Part shown: piece after piece, positions 9,270-17,671 of the stretch
Numbering within the stretch: the first letter of the stretch is position 1
Layout: every line of letters begins with the position of its first letter
Source: Marinobacter denitrificans
GTDB lineage: Bacteria > Pseudomonadota > Gammaproteobacteria > Pseudomonadales > Oleiphilaceae
Assembly (NCBI RefSeq): GCF_008795955.1
Contig: NZ_VMHN01000014.1
Span: 1-46,631 of the forward strand
Direction: 5' to 3'
Length of the DNA: 46,631 nucleotides
The notes under the pieces: model-generated
Database searches by the model: none
Told to the model about the DNA's origin: nothing
What the model saw: only the letters and a program-made list of their open reading frames with translations
Made by a program: the position numbers and the translations under genes

Positions 9270-11678
9270 TCAGCCTGCTGCTGCGCCCCATTGCCACTGG
9301 GTGACTTCCGGCATATCAACACCGTGCTCGGTGATGTAATGCTGGTGCTCAATGAGCCGGTCCCGCAGCCACTGTTTGAGATAGGCCGCTCGAGCCCCCA
9401 ATTGCGGAACCCGGTCGATAACGTCTGCCACCAGATGGAAACGGTCCATGTCGTTGCGCACCACCATGTCGAAAGGTGTGGTGGTGGTCCCTTCCTCCTT
9501 ATAGCCACGCACATGGAGATTCTTATGATTGGTGCGCCGGTAGGTCAGGCGATGGATCAGCCAGGGATACCCGTGGTAGGCAAAGATAATCGGTTTGTCG
9601 GTGGTGAACAGGGTATCGAAGTCTTTGTGAGACAGACCATGCGGGTGTTCCGCCTGATCCTGCAGGGTCATGAGATCCACCACACTGATCACCCGCACCC
9701 TGAGCCTGGGCAGGTGATGGCGCAGGATATCCACCGCCGCCAGAATTTCCAGGGTCGGCACGTCGCCGGCACAGGCCATCACCACATCCGGCTCGCTGCC
9801 CTCATCGTTGCTGGCCCACTCCCAGATGCCAATACCCGCGGTACAGTGCTTGATGGCCGCGTCCATGCCGAGCCACTGTGGCTCGGGCTGCTTGCCGGCG
9901 ACAATCACATTCACGAAGTTGCGCGAACGCAGGCAGTTGTCGGTTACACACAGCAGGGTGTTGGCATCAGGCGGCAGGTAGACGCGAATAACGTCGGCTT
10001 TCTTGTTAACCACATGGTCGATAAAGCCGGGATCCTGGTGTGAGAAGCCGTTGTGGTCCTGGCGCCAGACATGGGAGGTCAGAAGATAGTTGAGTGAGGC
10101 AATGGGGCGACGCCAGGGGACCTCTTTACCGGCAACCTTAAGCCACTTGGCATGCTGGTTGAACATGGAGTCGATGATGTGAATAAAAGCCTCGTAGCAG
10201 GAAAACAGCCCGTGCCTGCCGGTCAGCAGATACCCCTCCAGCCAGCCCTGGCAGGTGTGCTCGGAGAGGATCTCCATGACCCGGCCGTCCGGCGCCAGGT
10301 GATCGTCTCCCGGCAGGGTCTCCGCCATCCAGGCGCGGTCGGTCACCTCGAACAGCGCGCCAAGGCGGTTGGAGTTGGTCTCATCCGGCCCCATCACACG
10401 GAAGTTCCGCGTCTCGTTATTCAGTCGCATCACGTCGCGCAGGTAAGTACCCATAACCCGGGTCGATTCCGCCTGCTCCGTGCCGGGGCTGGTGACTGCA
10501 ACGGCAAATTCGCGAAAGTCGGGCAGTTGCAGGTCCCTGAGCAGCAGCCCGCCGTTGGCGTGCGGGTTGGCGCCCATGCGCCGTTCACCTTTCGGGGCCA
10601 GGGCTGCCAGCTCCGGTTTCAGGGCCCCGTTCGGGTCGAACAGTTCTTCAGGGCGGTAGCTTTTCATCCAGTCTTCAAGCAGTTTCAGGTGCTCCGGCTT
10701 GCCCGCCATCGCTGAGAAAGGTACCTGGTGCGAGCGCCAGGTCCCCTCACTCTTCAGGCCATCCACTTCTTTCGGGCCGGTCCAGCCCTTTGGGGTGCGC
10801 AGGATAATCATTGGCCATCGCGGGCGCCCGACGGTGCCCCTGGTGCGGGCTTCGTGCTGGATTGCCCGGATCTCGGCCATGACCGTATCCAGGGTCGCCG
10901 CCATACGCTGGTGCACCCGCGCGGGCTCATCGCCTTCAACGAAATAGGGCCGGTAGCCGTAGCCGATGAACAGACTCTCCAGCTCCTCACGGGGAATGCG
11001 CGCCAGCACGGTGGGGTTGGCGATCTTGTAGCCGTTCAGGTGCAGAATCGGCAGTACCGCGCCGTCCTGGGCGGGGTTGAGAAACTTGTTGGAGTGCCAG
11101 GCGGTGGCAAGCGGGCCGGTTTCAGCCTCGCCATCACCGACCACACAGGCGGCAATGAGCTCCGGATTGTCGAATACCGCGCCGAAGGCATGGGACAGGG
11201 AGTAACCGAGCTCGCCCCCTTCGTGGATGGAGCCCGGGGTTTCCGGCGCCACGTGGCTCGGTATGCCACCGGGAAACGAGAACTGCCTGAACAACCGCCG
11301 CATGCCCGCTACGTTCTGCGGAATGTTCGGATAAAGCTCGCTGTAGCTGCCTTCCAGCCAGGTATTGGCAACCAGGCCCGGCCCTCCATGTCCGGGGCCG
11401 GTGATGTATATGATGTTCAGATCCTGCGCCCGGATCATCCGGTTCAGGTGTACGTAGATGAAGTTCAGCCCCGGGGTGGTTCCCCAGTGCCCCAGCAGTC
11501 GCGCCTTGACGTGCTCCAGAGTCAGCGGTTCGGTGAGTAGCGGGTTGTCGCGCAGGTAGATCTGCCCCACCGATAGGTAGTTGGCGGCCCGCCAGTAGGC
11601 GTCCATTCCGTGGAGTTCACCCGGCGTCAGCGGGCCCGGTTCAGCATTGCTTTTTTCGGCTTGCGTCGTTTGTTTCAA
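9270..11678 (-). CDS. xfp: Phosphoketolase (xylulose-5-phosphate/fructose-6-phosphate)
   Basis: This thiamine-diphosphate enzyme cleaves xylulose 5-phosphate or fructose 6-phosphate with phosphate to acetyl phosphate plus glyceraldehyde 3-phosphate or erythrose 4-phosphate. It has about 802 residues, the usual length. Family motifs include ITGPGHGGPG near residue 98, the VVGDGEAETGPLATAWHS signature, and the late NVIVAGKQP and DVVMACAGDVPTLE segments. An upstream in-frame GTG at 11693 is possible. However, GGAGG lies eight bases before the TTG at 11678, so that start is preferred. It is the first gene of a minus-strand operon running to 4898 and lies behind a perfect ANR/FNR-type box. It would yield acetyl phosphate for ATP formation by acetate kinase, which is not encoded in this window. 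Confidence 0.95.
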   Translation of the reverse strand: MKQTTQAEKSNAEPGPLTPGELHGMDAYWRAANYLSVGQIYLRDNPLLTEPLTLEHVKARLLGHWGTTPGLNFIYVHLNRMIRAQDLNIIYITGPGHGGPGLVANTWLEGSYSELYPNIPQNVAGMRRLFRQFSFPGGIPSHVAPETPGSIHEGGELGYSLSHAFGAVFDNPELIAACVVGDGEAETGPLATAWHSNKFLNPAQDGAVLPILHLNGYKIANPTVLARIPREELESLFIGYGYRPYFVEGDEPARVHQRMAATLDTVMAEIRAIQHEARTRGTVGRPRWPMIILRTPKGWTGPKEVDGLKSEGTWRSHQVPFSAMAGKPEHLKLLEDWMKSYRPEELFDPNGALKPELAALAPKGERRMGANPHANGGLLLRDLQLPDFREFAVAVTSPGTEQAESTRVMGTYLRDVMRLNNETRNFRVMGPDETNSNRLGALFEVTDRAWMAETLPGDDHLAPDGRVMEILSEHTCQGWLEGYLLTGRHGLFSCYEAFIHIIDSMFNQHAKWLKVAGKEVPWRRPIASLNYLLTSHVWRQDHNGFSHQDPGFIDHVVNKKADVIRVYLPPDANTLLCVTDNCLRSRNFVNVIVAGKQPEPQWLGMDAAIKHCTAGIGIWEWASNDEGSEPDVVMACAGDVPTLEILAAVDILRHHLPRLRVRVISVVDLMTLQDQAEHPHGLSHKDFDTLFTTDKPIIFAYHGYPWLIHRLTYRRTNHKNLHVRGYKEEGTTTTPFDMVVRNDMDRFHLVADVIDRVPQLGARAAYLKQWLRDRLIEHQHYITEHGVDMPEVTQWQWGAAAG

Positions 11679-11693
11679 GATCAGATCCTCCAC

Positions 11694-12161
11694 AAAAATC
11701 CAGCATGGTGGTGCTTCAGATCAGGGCCGCACCCGGATAGCCCCGGGGCACGCCAGCAAAGCACAGCCACCTGAATTCAAGCTGAATTATTGGAGCGGAT
11801 AGAGTGGCACGTTGATCTCAATCAAACCCGTAATCACCCAACAAAAAATAACAATGCTTTAGCTTGACGTATGGCTTGATCAAAGGTTTCATCCGGGTCT
11901 TAATAGTCAAACTCGTTATTCTGATTGCCGCCTTTCCTGGGATCAAAAGCATTTAAACCAGGGTATAGGTCAACGAACCCTCCGAGTCATCAGTCCGTCT
12001 GGCCTCTAATGGCGGGGCAGCCCCGGTATGGAGACCGGTCGCAAGGACGGTTGCCAGGTGATTGCCTTCCGTGCCAACGGGCAGCAAAGCGTATTCCGCG
12101 AACATAAAGATTACTGAGGCCGGAAAGTCTGACTGGCCGGAAAATAATAGGGGGCTCCATA
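11694..12161. promoter_or_regulatory. Divergent intergenic region controlling the phosphoketolase operon and the 12162 gene
   Basis: This 468-bp region has no convincing gene on either strand. It carries the ANR/FNR-type box listed separately and, at 11876-11883, a shorter TTGATCAA palindrome without the four-base spacer. An A-rich patch (11838-11850) lies between them. On the plus side, TAGGGGG seven bases before the ATG at 12162 is a good ribosome-binding site. No clear sigma70 hexamer pair for the minus-strand operon could be fixed by eye. Confidence 0.6.
11812..11825. promoter_or_regulatory. ANR/FNR-type operator
   Basis: The site reads TTGATCTCAATCAA, a perfect match to the FNR/ANR consensus TTGAT-N4-ATCAA. 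It lies about 134 bp upstream of the preferred start of the phosphoketolase gene and 337 bp upstream of the plus-strand membrane gene. The position fits an activator site for the minus-strand operon with a leader of roughly 90 bp. Oxygen-responsive control is inferred from the match alone. Confidence 0.75.
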
Positions 12162-12635
12162 ATGCATTCAAGTCGCTTGCTGTGCAGGGGTTGGGTTCTC
12201 GCTATGATGATCTGGTCCGTCAGCTTTTTTTTGCACTTTCTCTGGGAAATGATCCAGGTGCCTTTATTTATAGGGATGGCTGAGGCGTCTCATGGAGAGG
12301 TAGTTTGGCTATGCACCCGGGCTACGGTGGGCGATGCCAATATTGCGCTTTTGGCTTATGGCGCTGCTGCTTTAGTAACGAAAGATGGCTTCTGGATACA
12401 GGGCCCCTGGCGGGGCCGTACCTTGGGGATCTTTCTGGCAGTCGGCTTACTGATAACCGTGCTTTTCGAAGCTTGGGCTACCGGCACAGGTGACCGCTGG
12501 CAATACAGTCAATCAATGCCGGTGCTACCAATCACTGGAACCGGAGCGGCTCCGTTATTGCAATGGTCGCTGATTCCACCCTTATCACTTTACGCCCTGC
12601 GCTGGATGTACAGTGGGTGGATTGAGCAGCGTTGA
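12162..12635 (+). CDS. Small integral membrane protein, unknown function
   Basis: The protein has 157 residues and four or so hydrophobic segments (about residues 13-38, 63-75, 88-105 and 125-145). It has no signal-peptidase site that I can see and no motif that I recognise. WEMIQVPLF in the first segment and RWQYSQSMPVLP in the last loop look like conserved-type stretches rich in aromatic residues. The ATG at 12162 has a good Shine-Dalgarno (TAGGGGG, seven bases away); an internal start near 12204 is possible. The gene is monocistronic, and a hairpin overlapping its 3' end separates it from the convergent P-type ATPase gene. It may share the upstream oxygen-responsive region with the phosphoketolase operon. 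Confidence 0.7.
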   Translation: MHSSRLLCRGWVLAMMIWSVSFFLHFLWEMIQVPLFIGMAEASHGEVVWLCTRATVGDANIALLAYGAAALVTKDGFWIQGPWRGRTLGIFLAVGLLITVLFEAWATGTGDRWQYSQSMPVLPITGTGAAPLLQWSLIPPLSLYALRWMYSGWIEQR

Positions 12636-12668
12636 CCGCCAGTTACTGATAGCCGCCAATGGCGGTCA
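12633..12668. terminator. Inverted repeat between convergent genes, possible bidirectional terminator
   Basis: TGACCGCCA (12633-12641) and TGGCGGTCA (12660-12668) are perfect inverted repeats. A tighter alternative stem is CCGCC-AAT-GGCGG at 12653-12665. They lie between the stop of the plus-strand membrane gene and the stop of the minus-strand P-type ATPase. There is no U-tract on either side, so it would be an atypical terminator. Confidence 0.45.
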
Positions 12669-12702
12669 TACATGATATGGCCACCTCCAATGATTCAGAT
12701 AT

Positions 12703-15066
12703 TTATTGCTTCGGTTCAAGTTTGATCACTCGCAAACGCAGCGCATTCACAATCACGCTGACCGAAGACAGTGACATGGCGGCAGCCGCAAATATCGGCG
12801 ACAGCAGTATGCCGAAAAACGGATACAGAACACCCGCGGCAATGGGAACGCCGGCCGAATTGTAGATAAAGGCAAAAAACAGGTTCTGCCGGATATTGCG
12901 CATGGTTGCTGAAGACAGTCGACGCGCCTCCACAATCCCCATCAGATCGCCCCGTAACAAGGTTATACCGGCACTTTCGATGGCGACATCCGTGCCGGTG
13001 CCCATGGCAACGCCGACATCCGCCGTTGCCAGAGCCGGCGCATCGTTAACGCCATCGCCGGCCATCACCACAATACGGCCCTCGTCTTTCAGGCGCTGGA
13101 CAATCTTGCCCTTGTCTTCCGGCAGGACTTCTGCCTCCACTTCATCAATATGAAGTTTTCGGGCAACCGCCTCGGCCGAGGTGCGGTTATCACCGGTCAG
13201 CATCACTACCCGGATGCCATCTTTCTGGAGGGCTGCAATGGCAGCTTCGGTGGTTTCCTTCACCGGGTCGGCGATGGCCAGCAGGCCGGCCACTTTGCCG
13301 TCGACGGCTGCAAAAATAACGGTGGCTCCATCCCTTCGGAGCTGGTCGGCCTCAGACTCAAAGTCCGAGGTATCAACGCCTTCGGCCTCCATTAACAGCC
13401 GGTTGCCAATCAGTACCTGCTGCCCTTCGATCTTGCCAGTCACACCTTTTCCATTTGGCGAATCGAAACCCTCGGCATCGGGCAGCGTCAGGTTCATGGC
13501 CTTGGCTTTGTCGAGAATGGCGTGGGCCAGCGGATGTTCACTGCCCTTTTCCAGGCCGCCGGCAAACCGCATCAGCTCTTCCTCACTGAAGCCCTCGGCG
13601 GTAACCAGCTGTGTTACCTGAGGCTTGCCTTCAGTCAGGGTGCCGGTTTTGTCCACCACTACCGTATCCACCTTTTCCATGCGCTCCAGAGCTTCGGCAT
13701 CCCGGATCAGCACACCGCTTTGGGCGCCCCGCCCGACCCCCACCATGATAGACATGGGGGTTGCCAAGCCCAGGGCACAGGGACAGGCAATGATCAATAC
13801 GCTCACTGCGGCAATCAGGCCGAATGCCATAGGCGGTGTCGGTCCGAAGAATGACCAGGCAATAAAGGCGATAATGGCAATCACGATCACGGCCGGCACA
13901 AAATAACCCGCCACCTTGTCGGCCAGGCTCTGGATCGGGGCGCGGCTGCGCTGGGCACTGGCCACCATCTGCACAATCTGGGACAGCATGGTATCCCGGC
14001 CAACCTTATCGGCCCGCATGATAAAGCTACCCTGCTGATTGATGCTGCCACCAATCACCTGGTCGCCAGATTTTTTACTGACCGCCAGGGGCTCGCCGGT
14101 CACCATGGACTCATCCACATTGGAGTTGCCTTCGAGTACCTCGCCGTCCAGTGGCACCTTGTCCCCGGGGCGAACCCTCAGGCGGTCGCCAACCTTGACC
14201 TGGTCCAGCGACACATCGGACTCCCCGCCCTCCTCGTCCAGTTTCCTGGCTGTCGCGGGCGCCAGGTCCAACAGGGCCTTGATGGCGCCGGAGGTTTTCT
14301 CCCGGGCTCGCAGCTCCAGCACCTGCCCAAGCAACACCAGTACCACGATGACCGCCGCTGCCTCGAAATACACGGCAACCGAGCCATCGTCCTGCCGAAA
14401 GGCTGAAGGGAATACCTGGGGAGCAAGGGTCGCCACCAGGCTATAGATCAACGCCACGCCGGTGCCGATGGAGATCAGAGTGAACATGTTCAGATTGCGA
14501 CTGACCACGGATTTCCAGCCCCGGACAAAGAACGGCCAGCCACACCAGAGGACAACCGGCGTTGCCAGCACCAACTGGATCCAGTTGGATAGCTGAGGGG
14601 CGACAATGTGATCGAGCCCGGTCAGGTGCCCGCCCATTTCGAGAACAAGCACAGGCAGAGTCAGAACCAGTCCGATCCAGAATCGGCGGGTCATGTCCGT
14701 AAGCTCTGCAGACGGGCCCTCGTCCAGGCTCACCTGCTCCGGCTCAAGCGCCATGCCGCAGATAGGGCAGTCACCCGGCCCCTGCTGGCGAATTTCCGGA
14801 TGCATGGGGCAGGTGTACATGGTGCCCGGCGCTACCGGTTCCTGCTGCTTCTGCTCCTCACCAAGGTACTGCCCCGGATTGTCTTCGAATTTGGCCTGGC
14901 AGCGAGACGAACAGAAATACCAGGTTTTGCCCGCGTGCTGGCTTCGATGCTCCGCGGTGTGCCGATCCACCGACATCCCGCAGACAGGATCCCTGGCCTT
15001 GTGTTCGCCGGATTCCTCGTGATGATGCTCATGATCGTGATGATGGGCGTGCTGGTGCTCAGCCAT
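12703..15066 (-). CDS. Copper/heavy-metal translocating P1B-type ATPase with His-rich, YHS and heavy-metal-binding N-terminus
   Basis: This inner-membrane metal exporter of 787 residues begins with a His-rich tail (HQHAHHHDHEHHH). A YHS domain follows (DPVCGM ... WYFCSSRCQAKF), then a short heavy-metal-binding domain (YTCPMHPEI ... GDCPICGMAL) and eight predicted membrane segments. The transport motif is CPCALGLATP, followed by DKTGTLTEGKP (phosphorylated Asp), MVTGEP in the actuator domain, SEHPLA and GDGVNDAPALA. CPC and the last-helix MSLSSVSV segment (MxxSS) point to Cu(I)/Ag(I). The preferred start is ATG 15066, which overlaps the preceding small gene by eight bases. An upstream in-frame start at 15108 would add 14 residues inside that gene. 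No CueR-type regulator is encoded nearby. Confidence 0.94.
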   Translation of the reverse strand: MAEHQHAHHHDHEHHHEESGEHKARDPVCGMSVDRHTAEHRSQHAGKTWYFCSSRCQAKFEDNPGQYLGEEQKQQEPVAPGTMYTCPMHPEIRQQGPGDCPICGMALEPEQVSLDEGPSAELTDMTRRFWIGLVLTLPVLVLEMGGHLTGLDHIVAPQLSNWIQLVLATPVVLWCGWPFFVRGWKSVVSRNLNMFTLISIGTGVALIYSLVATLAPQVFPSAFRQDDGSVAVYFEAAAVIVVLVLLGQVLELRAREKTSGAIKALLDLAPATARKLDEEGGESDVSLDQVKVGDRLRVRPGDKVPLDGEVLEGNSNVDESMVTGEPLAVSKKSGDQVIGGSINQQGSFIMRADKVGRDTMLSQIVQMVASAQRSRAPIQSLADKVAGYFVPAVIVIAIIAFIAWSFFGPTPPMAFGLIAAVSVLIIACPCALGLATPMSIMVGVGRGAQSGVLIRDAEALERMEKVDTVVVDKTGTLTEGKPQVTQLVTAEGFSEEELMRFAGGLEKGSEHPLAHAILDKAKAMNLTLPDAEGFDSPNGKGVTGKIEGQQVLIGNRLLMEAEGVDTSDFESEADQLRRDGATVIFAAVDGKVAGLLAIADPVKETTEAAIAALQKDGIRVVMLTGDNRTSAEAVARKLHIDEVEAEVLPEDKGKIVQRLKDEGRIVVMAGDGVNDAPALATADVGVAMGTGTDVAIESAGITLLRGDLMGIVEARRLSSATMRNIRQNLFFAFIYNSAGVPIAAGVLYPFFGILLSPIFAAAAMSLSSVSVIVNALRLRVIKLEPKQ

Positions 15067-15283
15067 TGCTGCCTCCACTCTTGTCCGCCGGCCAATCGGC
15101 GAAGGCAATGAAATAGAGCAGAATGAGGTTGACCAGAGGGACCAGCATCAGAAAGCCCATCCAACCCGGGTAACCCGTGCGCTGGCAAATACGCCAGGCC
15201 GGGATGACAACGATGATGGCGATCACCAGCATCCACAGCCAGTGCCCCGCCCACATGGTATTGCCAAACATGTTATCTCCCAT
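15059..15283 (-). CDS. Small two-helix membrane protein coupled to the P-type ATPase
   Basis: The protein has about 74 residues with two hydrophobic segments (around residues 12-30 and 42-62), GYPGW between them and a short polar tail. It may begin at ATG 15283 or at GTG 15286, the latter eight bases after GGAGG. Its stop overlaps the ATPase start by eight bases (ATGGCTGA), which implies translational coupling. The family is unknown to me. The coupling suggests an accessory role in metal export or assembly. Confidence 0.65.
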   Translation of the reverse strand: MGDNMFGNTMWAGHWLWMLVIAIIVVIPAWRICQRTGYPGWMGFLMLVPLVNLILLYFIAFADWPADKSGGSNG

Positions 15284-15316
15284 CACGGCACTGCCCTCCA
15301 CGTTAAAAAGTACCGG

Positions 15317-16111
15317 TTACTGATGATGGTCATCATGCGCCCCCTCGTGTTTCGATTGCCGGGCATTCCCGGACCTGGTTAGGAAAATCTGCTCGGCCAC
15401 GGCGGTCACGATCATTGTGACAACAGCTACGCCGATTACAAACGGATCGGTATGGAGTTTGACCGAAACAAAGCCCCCAGCACCAGGAGATCCAGAATAA
15501 TGGCTGTGGCCGGCACCCAGATATTGGCCTTTATATCCTTGCGCAGATACCGCAGTACACCCCAGTGAATGGCGATATCCATGACCAGTTAGAACACGAT
15601 CCCGAGCGCGGCAATCCGGGAAAGATCAAAAAAAGCCGTGAGGACAAGCCCCAGAACTACAGTGTAGACCAGCGTGTGCTTCTGGATACTGCCCGGCATG
15701 CCAAGGTGACTGTGCGGAACCAGTTTCATCTCGGTCAGCATGGTCAGCATCCGCGAGACTGCAAAGATGCCTGGCACGACCAACGTTCCGGTGGGGGTCT
15801 TTGACCTCGGAGCCACTGTTGGTGATCGTGGTGAATCCCTTGAAGGCCAGTATCCCTAGTGCGGTTGCCCCGAAGAAATTACCCATGGTTCCGGCCTCTC
15901 CGGGGCTCGAGAAGTCTATCGATAGGGAGTCGGCGATCCAGACACCCACCAGCCCGAAGGTCAGGATACCTCCGATTTTCAGAATCCCGGTAAATGACGC
16001 TATCCCCTGGCTCATTCGGTTACCCAGCAGGTTAACCAGAAAGGCAACCAGAATGAGCGATACGCCGAGAACTGGCACCATCCGTTAAGCACTTCGGCCT
16101 CATCGAGGAAC
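15317..16111 (-). pseudogene. Amino acid/polyamine (APC) permease, degenerate and truncated
   Basis: Conserved APC-permease text can be followed only by changing frames. The segment near 16081-15790 contains LLGNRMSQGIASFTG and LAFKGFTTITNSGSEVKDP. It passes with a frameshift into VPGIFAVSRMLTMLTEM and PGSIQKHTLVYTVVLG (down to 15589), then hits an in-frame TAA in VF-stop-LVMDIAIHWGVLRYL. After another shift it ends as VAEQIFLTRSGNARQ ... HDDHHQ at the stop at 15317. The N-terminal half is missing beyond about 16111. With at least two frameshifts and a stop it cannot be functional. It lies directly upstream of the ATPase pair on the same strand. Confidence 0.8.
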
Positions 16112-16142
16112 ACCGCCCCACCGTGATCCAAGGTGGGGCGGT
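16112..16142. terminator. Strong stem-loop between two gene remnants
   Basis: ACCGCCCCACC (16112-16122) pairs perfectly with GGTGGGGCGGT (16132-16142) around a nine-base loop. It lies 30 bases beyond the stop of the RND fragment on the minus strand and may be its old terminator, although no U-tract follows on either strand. Confidence 0.5.
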
Positions 16143-16171
16143 ACAGGCGATTTTCTTTTGCTCAATATTTC

Positions 16172-16611
16172 CTAATCACCGCTTTTTAAACCTTTCCGCC
16201 AGTCCCCCAAATCCTCAATTAACTTGTAGTACAACGGCACAAAGAACAGCGCAAGTGTGCTGGCGGCGATCATACCCCCAACCACCACGGTACCAATCTC
16301 CTGTCGGCTAGCAGCACCGGCGCCGGTGCTGAAGGCCAGCGGCAGGGAGCCAATGATGAACGTCAAGGCGGTCATCATAATGGCCCGGAACCGCTGTCTG
16401 GCTGCTGCACTGGCGGCTTCCGCTGCGGACATACCGGCTTTACGATTCTGAGCGGCAAACTCCACAATCAGAATGGCATTCTTCGCTGCCAGCCCAATCA
16501 GCACCAGCAAGCCAATCTGGAAGTAGATGTCGTTGGGGAAGCCCCGTATCCTGGCAGCCAGGATCGCACCAAAAACCCCGAACGGAACGGCCGTAGCAAC
16601 CGCTACCGGTA
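16172..16611 (-). pseudogene. RND efflux pump, C-terminal fragment (AcrB/MexB type)
   Basis: Only the last 145 or so codons of an HAE1-type RND pump remain. They read LPVAVATAVPFGVFGA at 16611, then LVLIGLAAKNAILIVEFA, RFRAIMMTALTFIIGSLPLA, RQEIGTVVVGGMIAAS and FVPLYYKLIED, and end at 16172. The upstream 900 or so codons are absent: the frame stops making RND sense at about 16612, where a plus-strand outer-membrane fragment begins. No start codon with a ribosome site is seen. This is a deletion or inversion scar and not a working pump. Confidence 0.85.
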
Positions 16612-16617
16612 GACCCC

Positions 16618-16848
16618 ATGGCTACCAACTTGCCCGCCAATGTCATCCCGGATTATGCCTATCTGGAAGAGCAGTCGGGGCGCTACGATTATGACCAGCG
16701 TCCTGTTGTTGGTCTGGGTGGCGTGGGCGTTGGTTGGCATTCGCCTGGAATCCAGATTGCCCTTACACTCAGAGCGACGACCAGTCAGGATGAAAGTAAT
16801 AAAGATGCACTTTCTTTTGGGACTGTGTCGGCTGCGTATCGCTTCTGA
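16618..16848 (+). pseudogene. C-terminal remnant of an outer-membrane beta-barrel protein
   Basis: The 76-codon frame ends in alternating beta-strand text, GVGVGWHSPGIQIALTL and ALSFGTVSAAYRF, closing on the terminal Phe typical of BAM-inserted barrels. There is no signal peptide and the length is far too short for a barrel, so this is a 3' fragment. The GVGVGWHSP segment resembles the last strands of two-partner secretion transporters (ShlB/FhaC type), but that is weak. Its 5' border coincides with the broken end of the RND fragment at about 16612. Confidence 0.45.
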
Positions 16849-16878
16849 GTGCCGAGCCATTTTCGGGCAGTGTTTACC

Positions 16879-17493
16879 CTATGCCTTGATTCCTTTATTG
16901 ATCACACCGTCCATAGCGATCTGCCAGATCAAATCACCAATGGCGTCGAGTGAATGAGCCCCGCTCGGGTCGAACCAGGTTGCAACCCAGTTGAGCGCCC
17001 CAAGGCCGATCAGGCGGAGCAAACGGCCGTCAACATTCTTCCGGACCACGCCCTGCGCAATCATTGTTTCGAGGATACCGGCCCACAGGGACTCGTACTG
17101 GTCACGCAGTTCGATGATTTCCTCGCGAGCCTCCGGGCCCAGCGCCCGCCATTCAAACAGCAGCACGTAAACCGCGTCCGAATCCACCAACAGGGTGCGC
17201 AGATGCGCGTTGATACAAAGACGCAAACGCTCAACCGGGTCGTCCGAGCTTGCGTAAGCCGACTCGACCTCTGCGGTCACCAGGTCCACTCCCCGGCGCA
17301 TCAGCTCGACAAGCAGCGCTTCCTTGCTGTTGTAACGATAATACAGACTTCCGGGCAGCATATTGCAGGCCTCGGCAATCTCCTTGAGCGACGTCCTTTC
17401 AAAGCCTTTCTCACGAAAAAGCCTGGCTGCGTTAGACAAAACGTCGCCCTGGTCGCCCAGTTTGCTTGCAGGAGTCATCTGTCTGTTAACCAT
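16879..17493 (-). CDS. TetR-family transcriptional regulator
   Basis: The protein has 204 residues, standard for TetR repressors. The N-terminal helix-turn-helix is clear (SLKEIAEACNMLPGSLYYRYNSKEALL, about residues 35-62), and the C-terminal ligand and dimer domain is helical. A weak ribosome site (AGGAG, 11 bases away) precedes ATG 17493. It is divergent from the thioesterase/hydrolase/RND operon. A long perfect palindrome lies in the shared region over the operon's likely promoter, so it probably represses the operon and responds to a hydrophobic ligand, as most pump-linked TetR proteins do. The ligand is unknown. Confidence 0.92.
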   Translation of the reverse strand: MVNRQMTPASKLGDQGDVLSNAARLFREKGFERTSLKEIAEACNMLPGSLYYRYNSKEALLVELMRRGVDLVTAEVESAYASSDDPVERLRLCINAHLRTLLVDSDAVYVLLFEWRALGPEAREEIIELRDQYESLWAGILETMIAQGVVRKNVDGRLLRLIGLGALNWVATWFDPSGAHSLDAIGDLIWQIAMDGVINKGIKA

Positions 17494-17610
17494 CGCTTAA
17501 GTATCTCCTCAGCAAGCCAGTTCGTTATTCATCAGAGCGGCCACCACCTGACTCGTTACACTGATCGTACGCCATTGCACGGGTGGCGTGCCATTTGCCT
17601 CAACAGATTC

Positions 17611-17640
17611 TTGACTTTTGGTTGGTTAACCAACCAAAAT
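17611..17640 (+). promoter_or_regulatory. Likely sigma70 promoter overlapped by a 24-bp perfect palindrome (TetR operator)
   Basis: A 24-bp perfect palindrome runs from 17616 to 17639: the half-site TTTTGGTTGGTT followed by its exact reverse complement. TTGACT at 17611-17616 and CAAAAT at 17635-17640 are spaced by 18 bp and can serve as -35 and -10, so the palindrome fills the spacer. Binding there would block RNA polymerase. The site lies 112 bp upstream of the first thioesterase start and 118 bp upstream of the TetR start. Confidence 0.8.
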
Positions 17641-17671
17641 CCAGCAACAATGTTATTCGGAAGAAACTGAC

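Noticed and set aside
9291..11540. Several long plus-strand open frames opposite phosphoketolase
   Set aside because: They mirror a well conserved enzyme gene, lack ribosome sites and show no domain text.
11876..11883. TTGATCAA as a second ANR box
   Set aside because: It lacks the four-base spacer between half-sites, so it does not fit the consensus.
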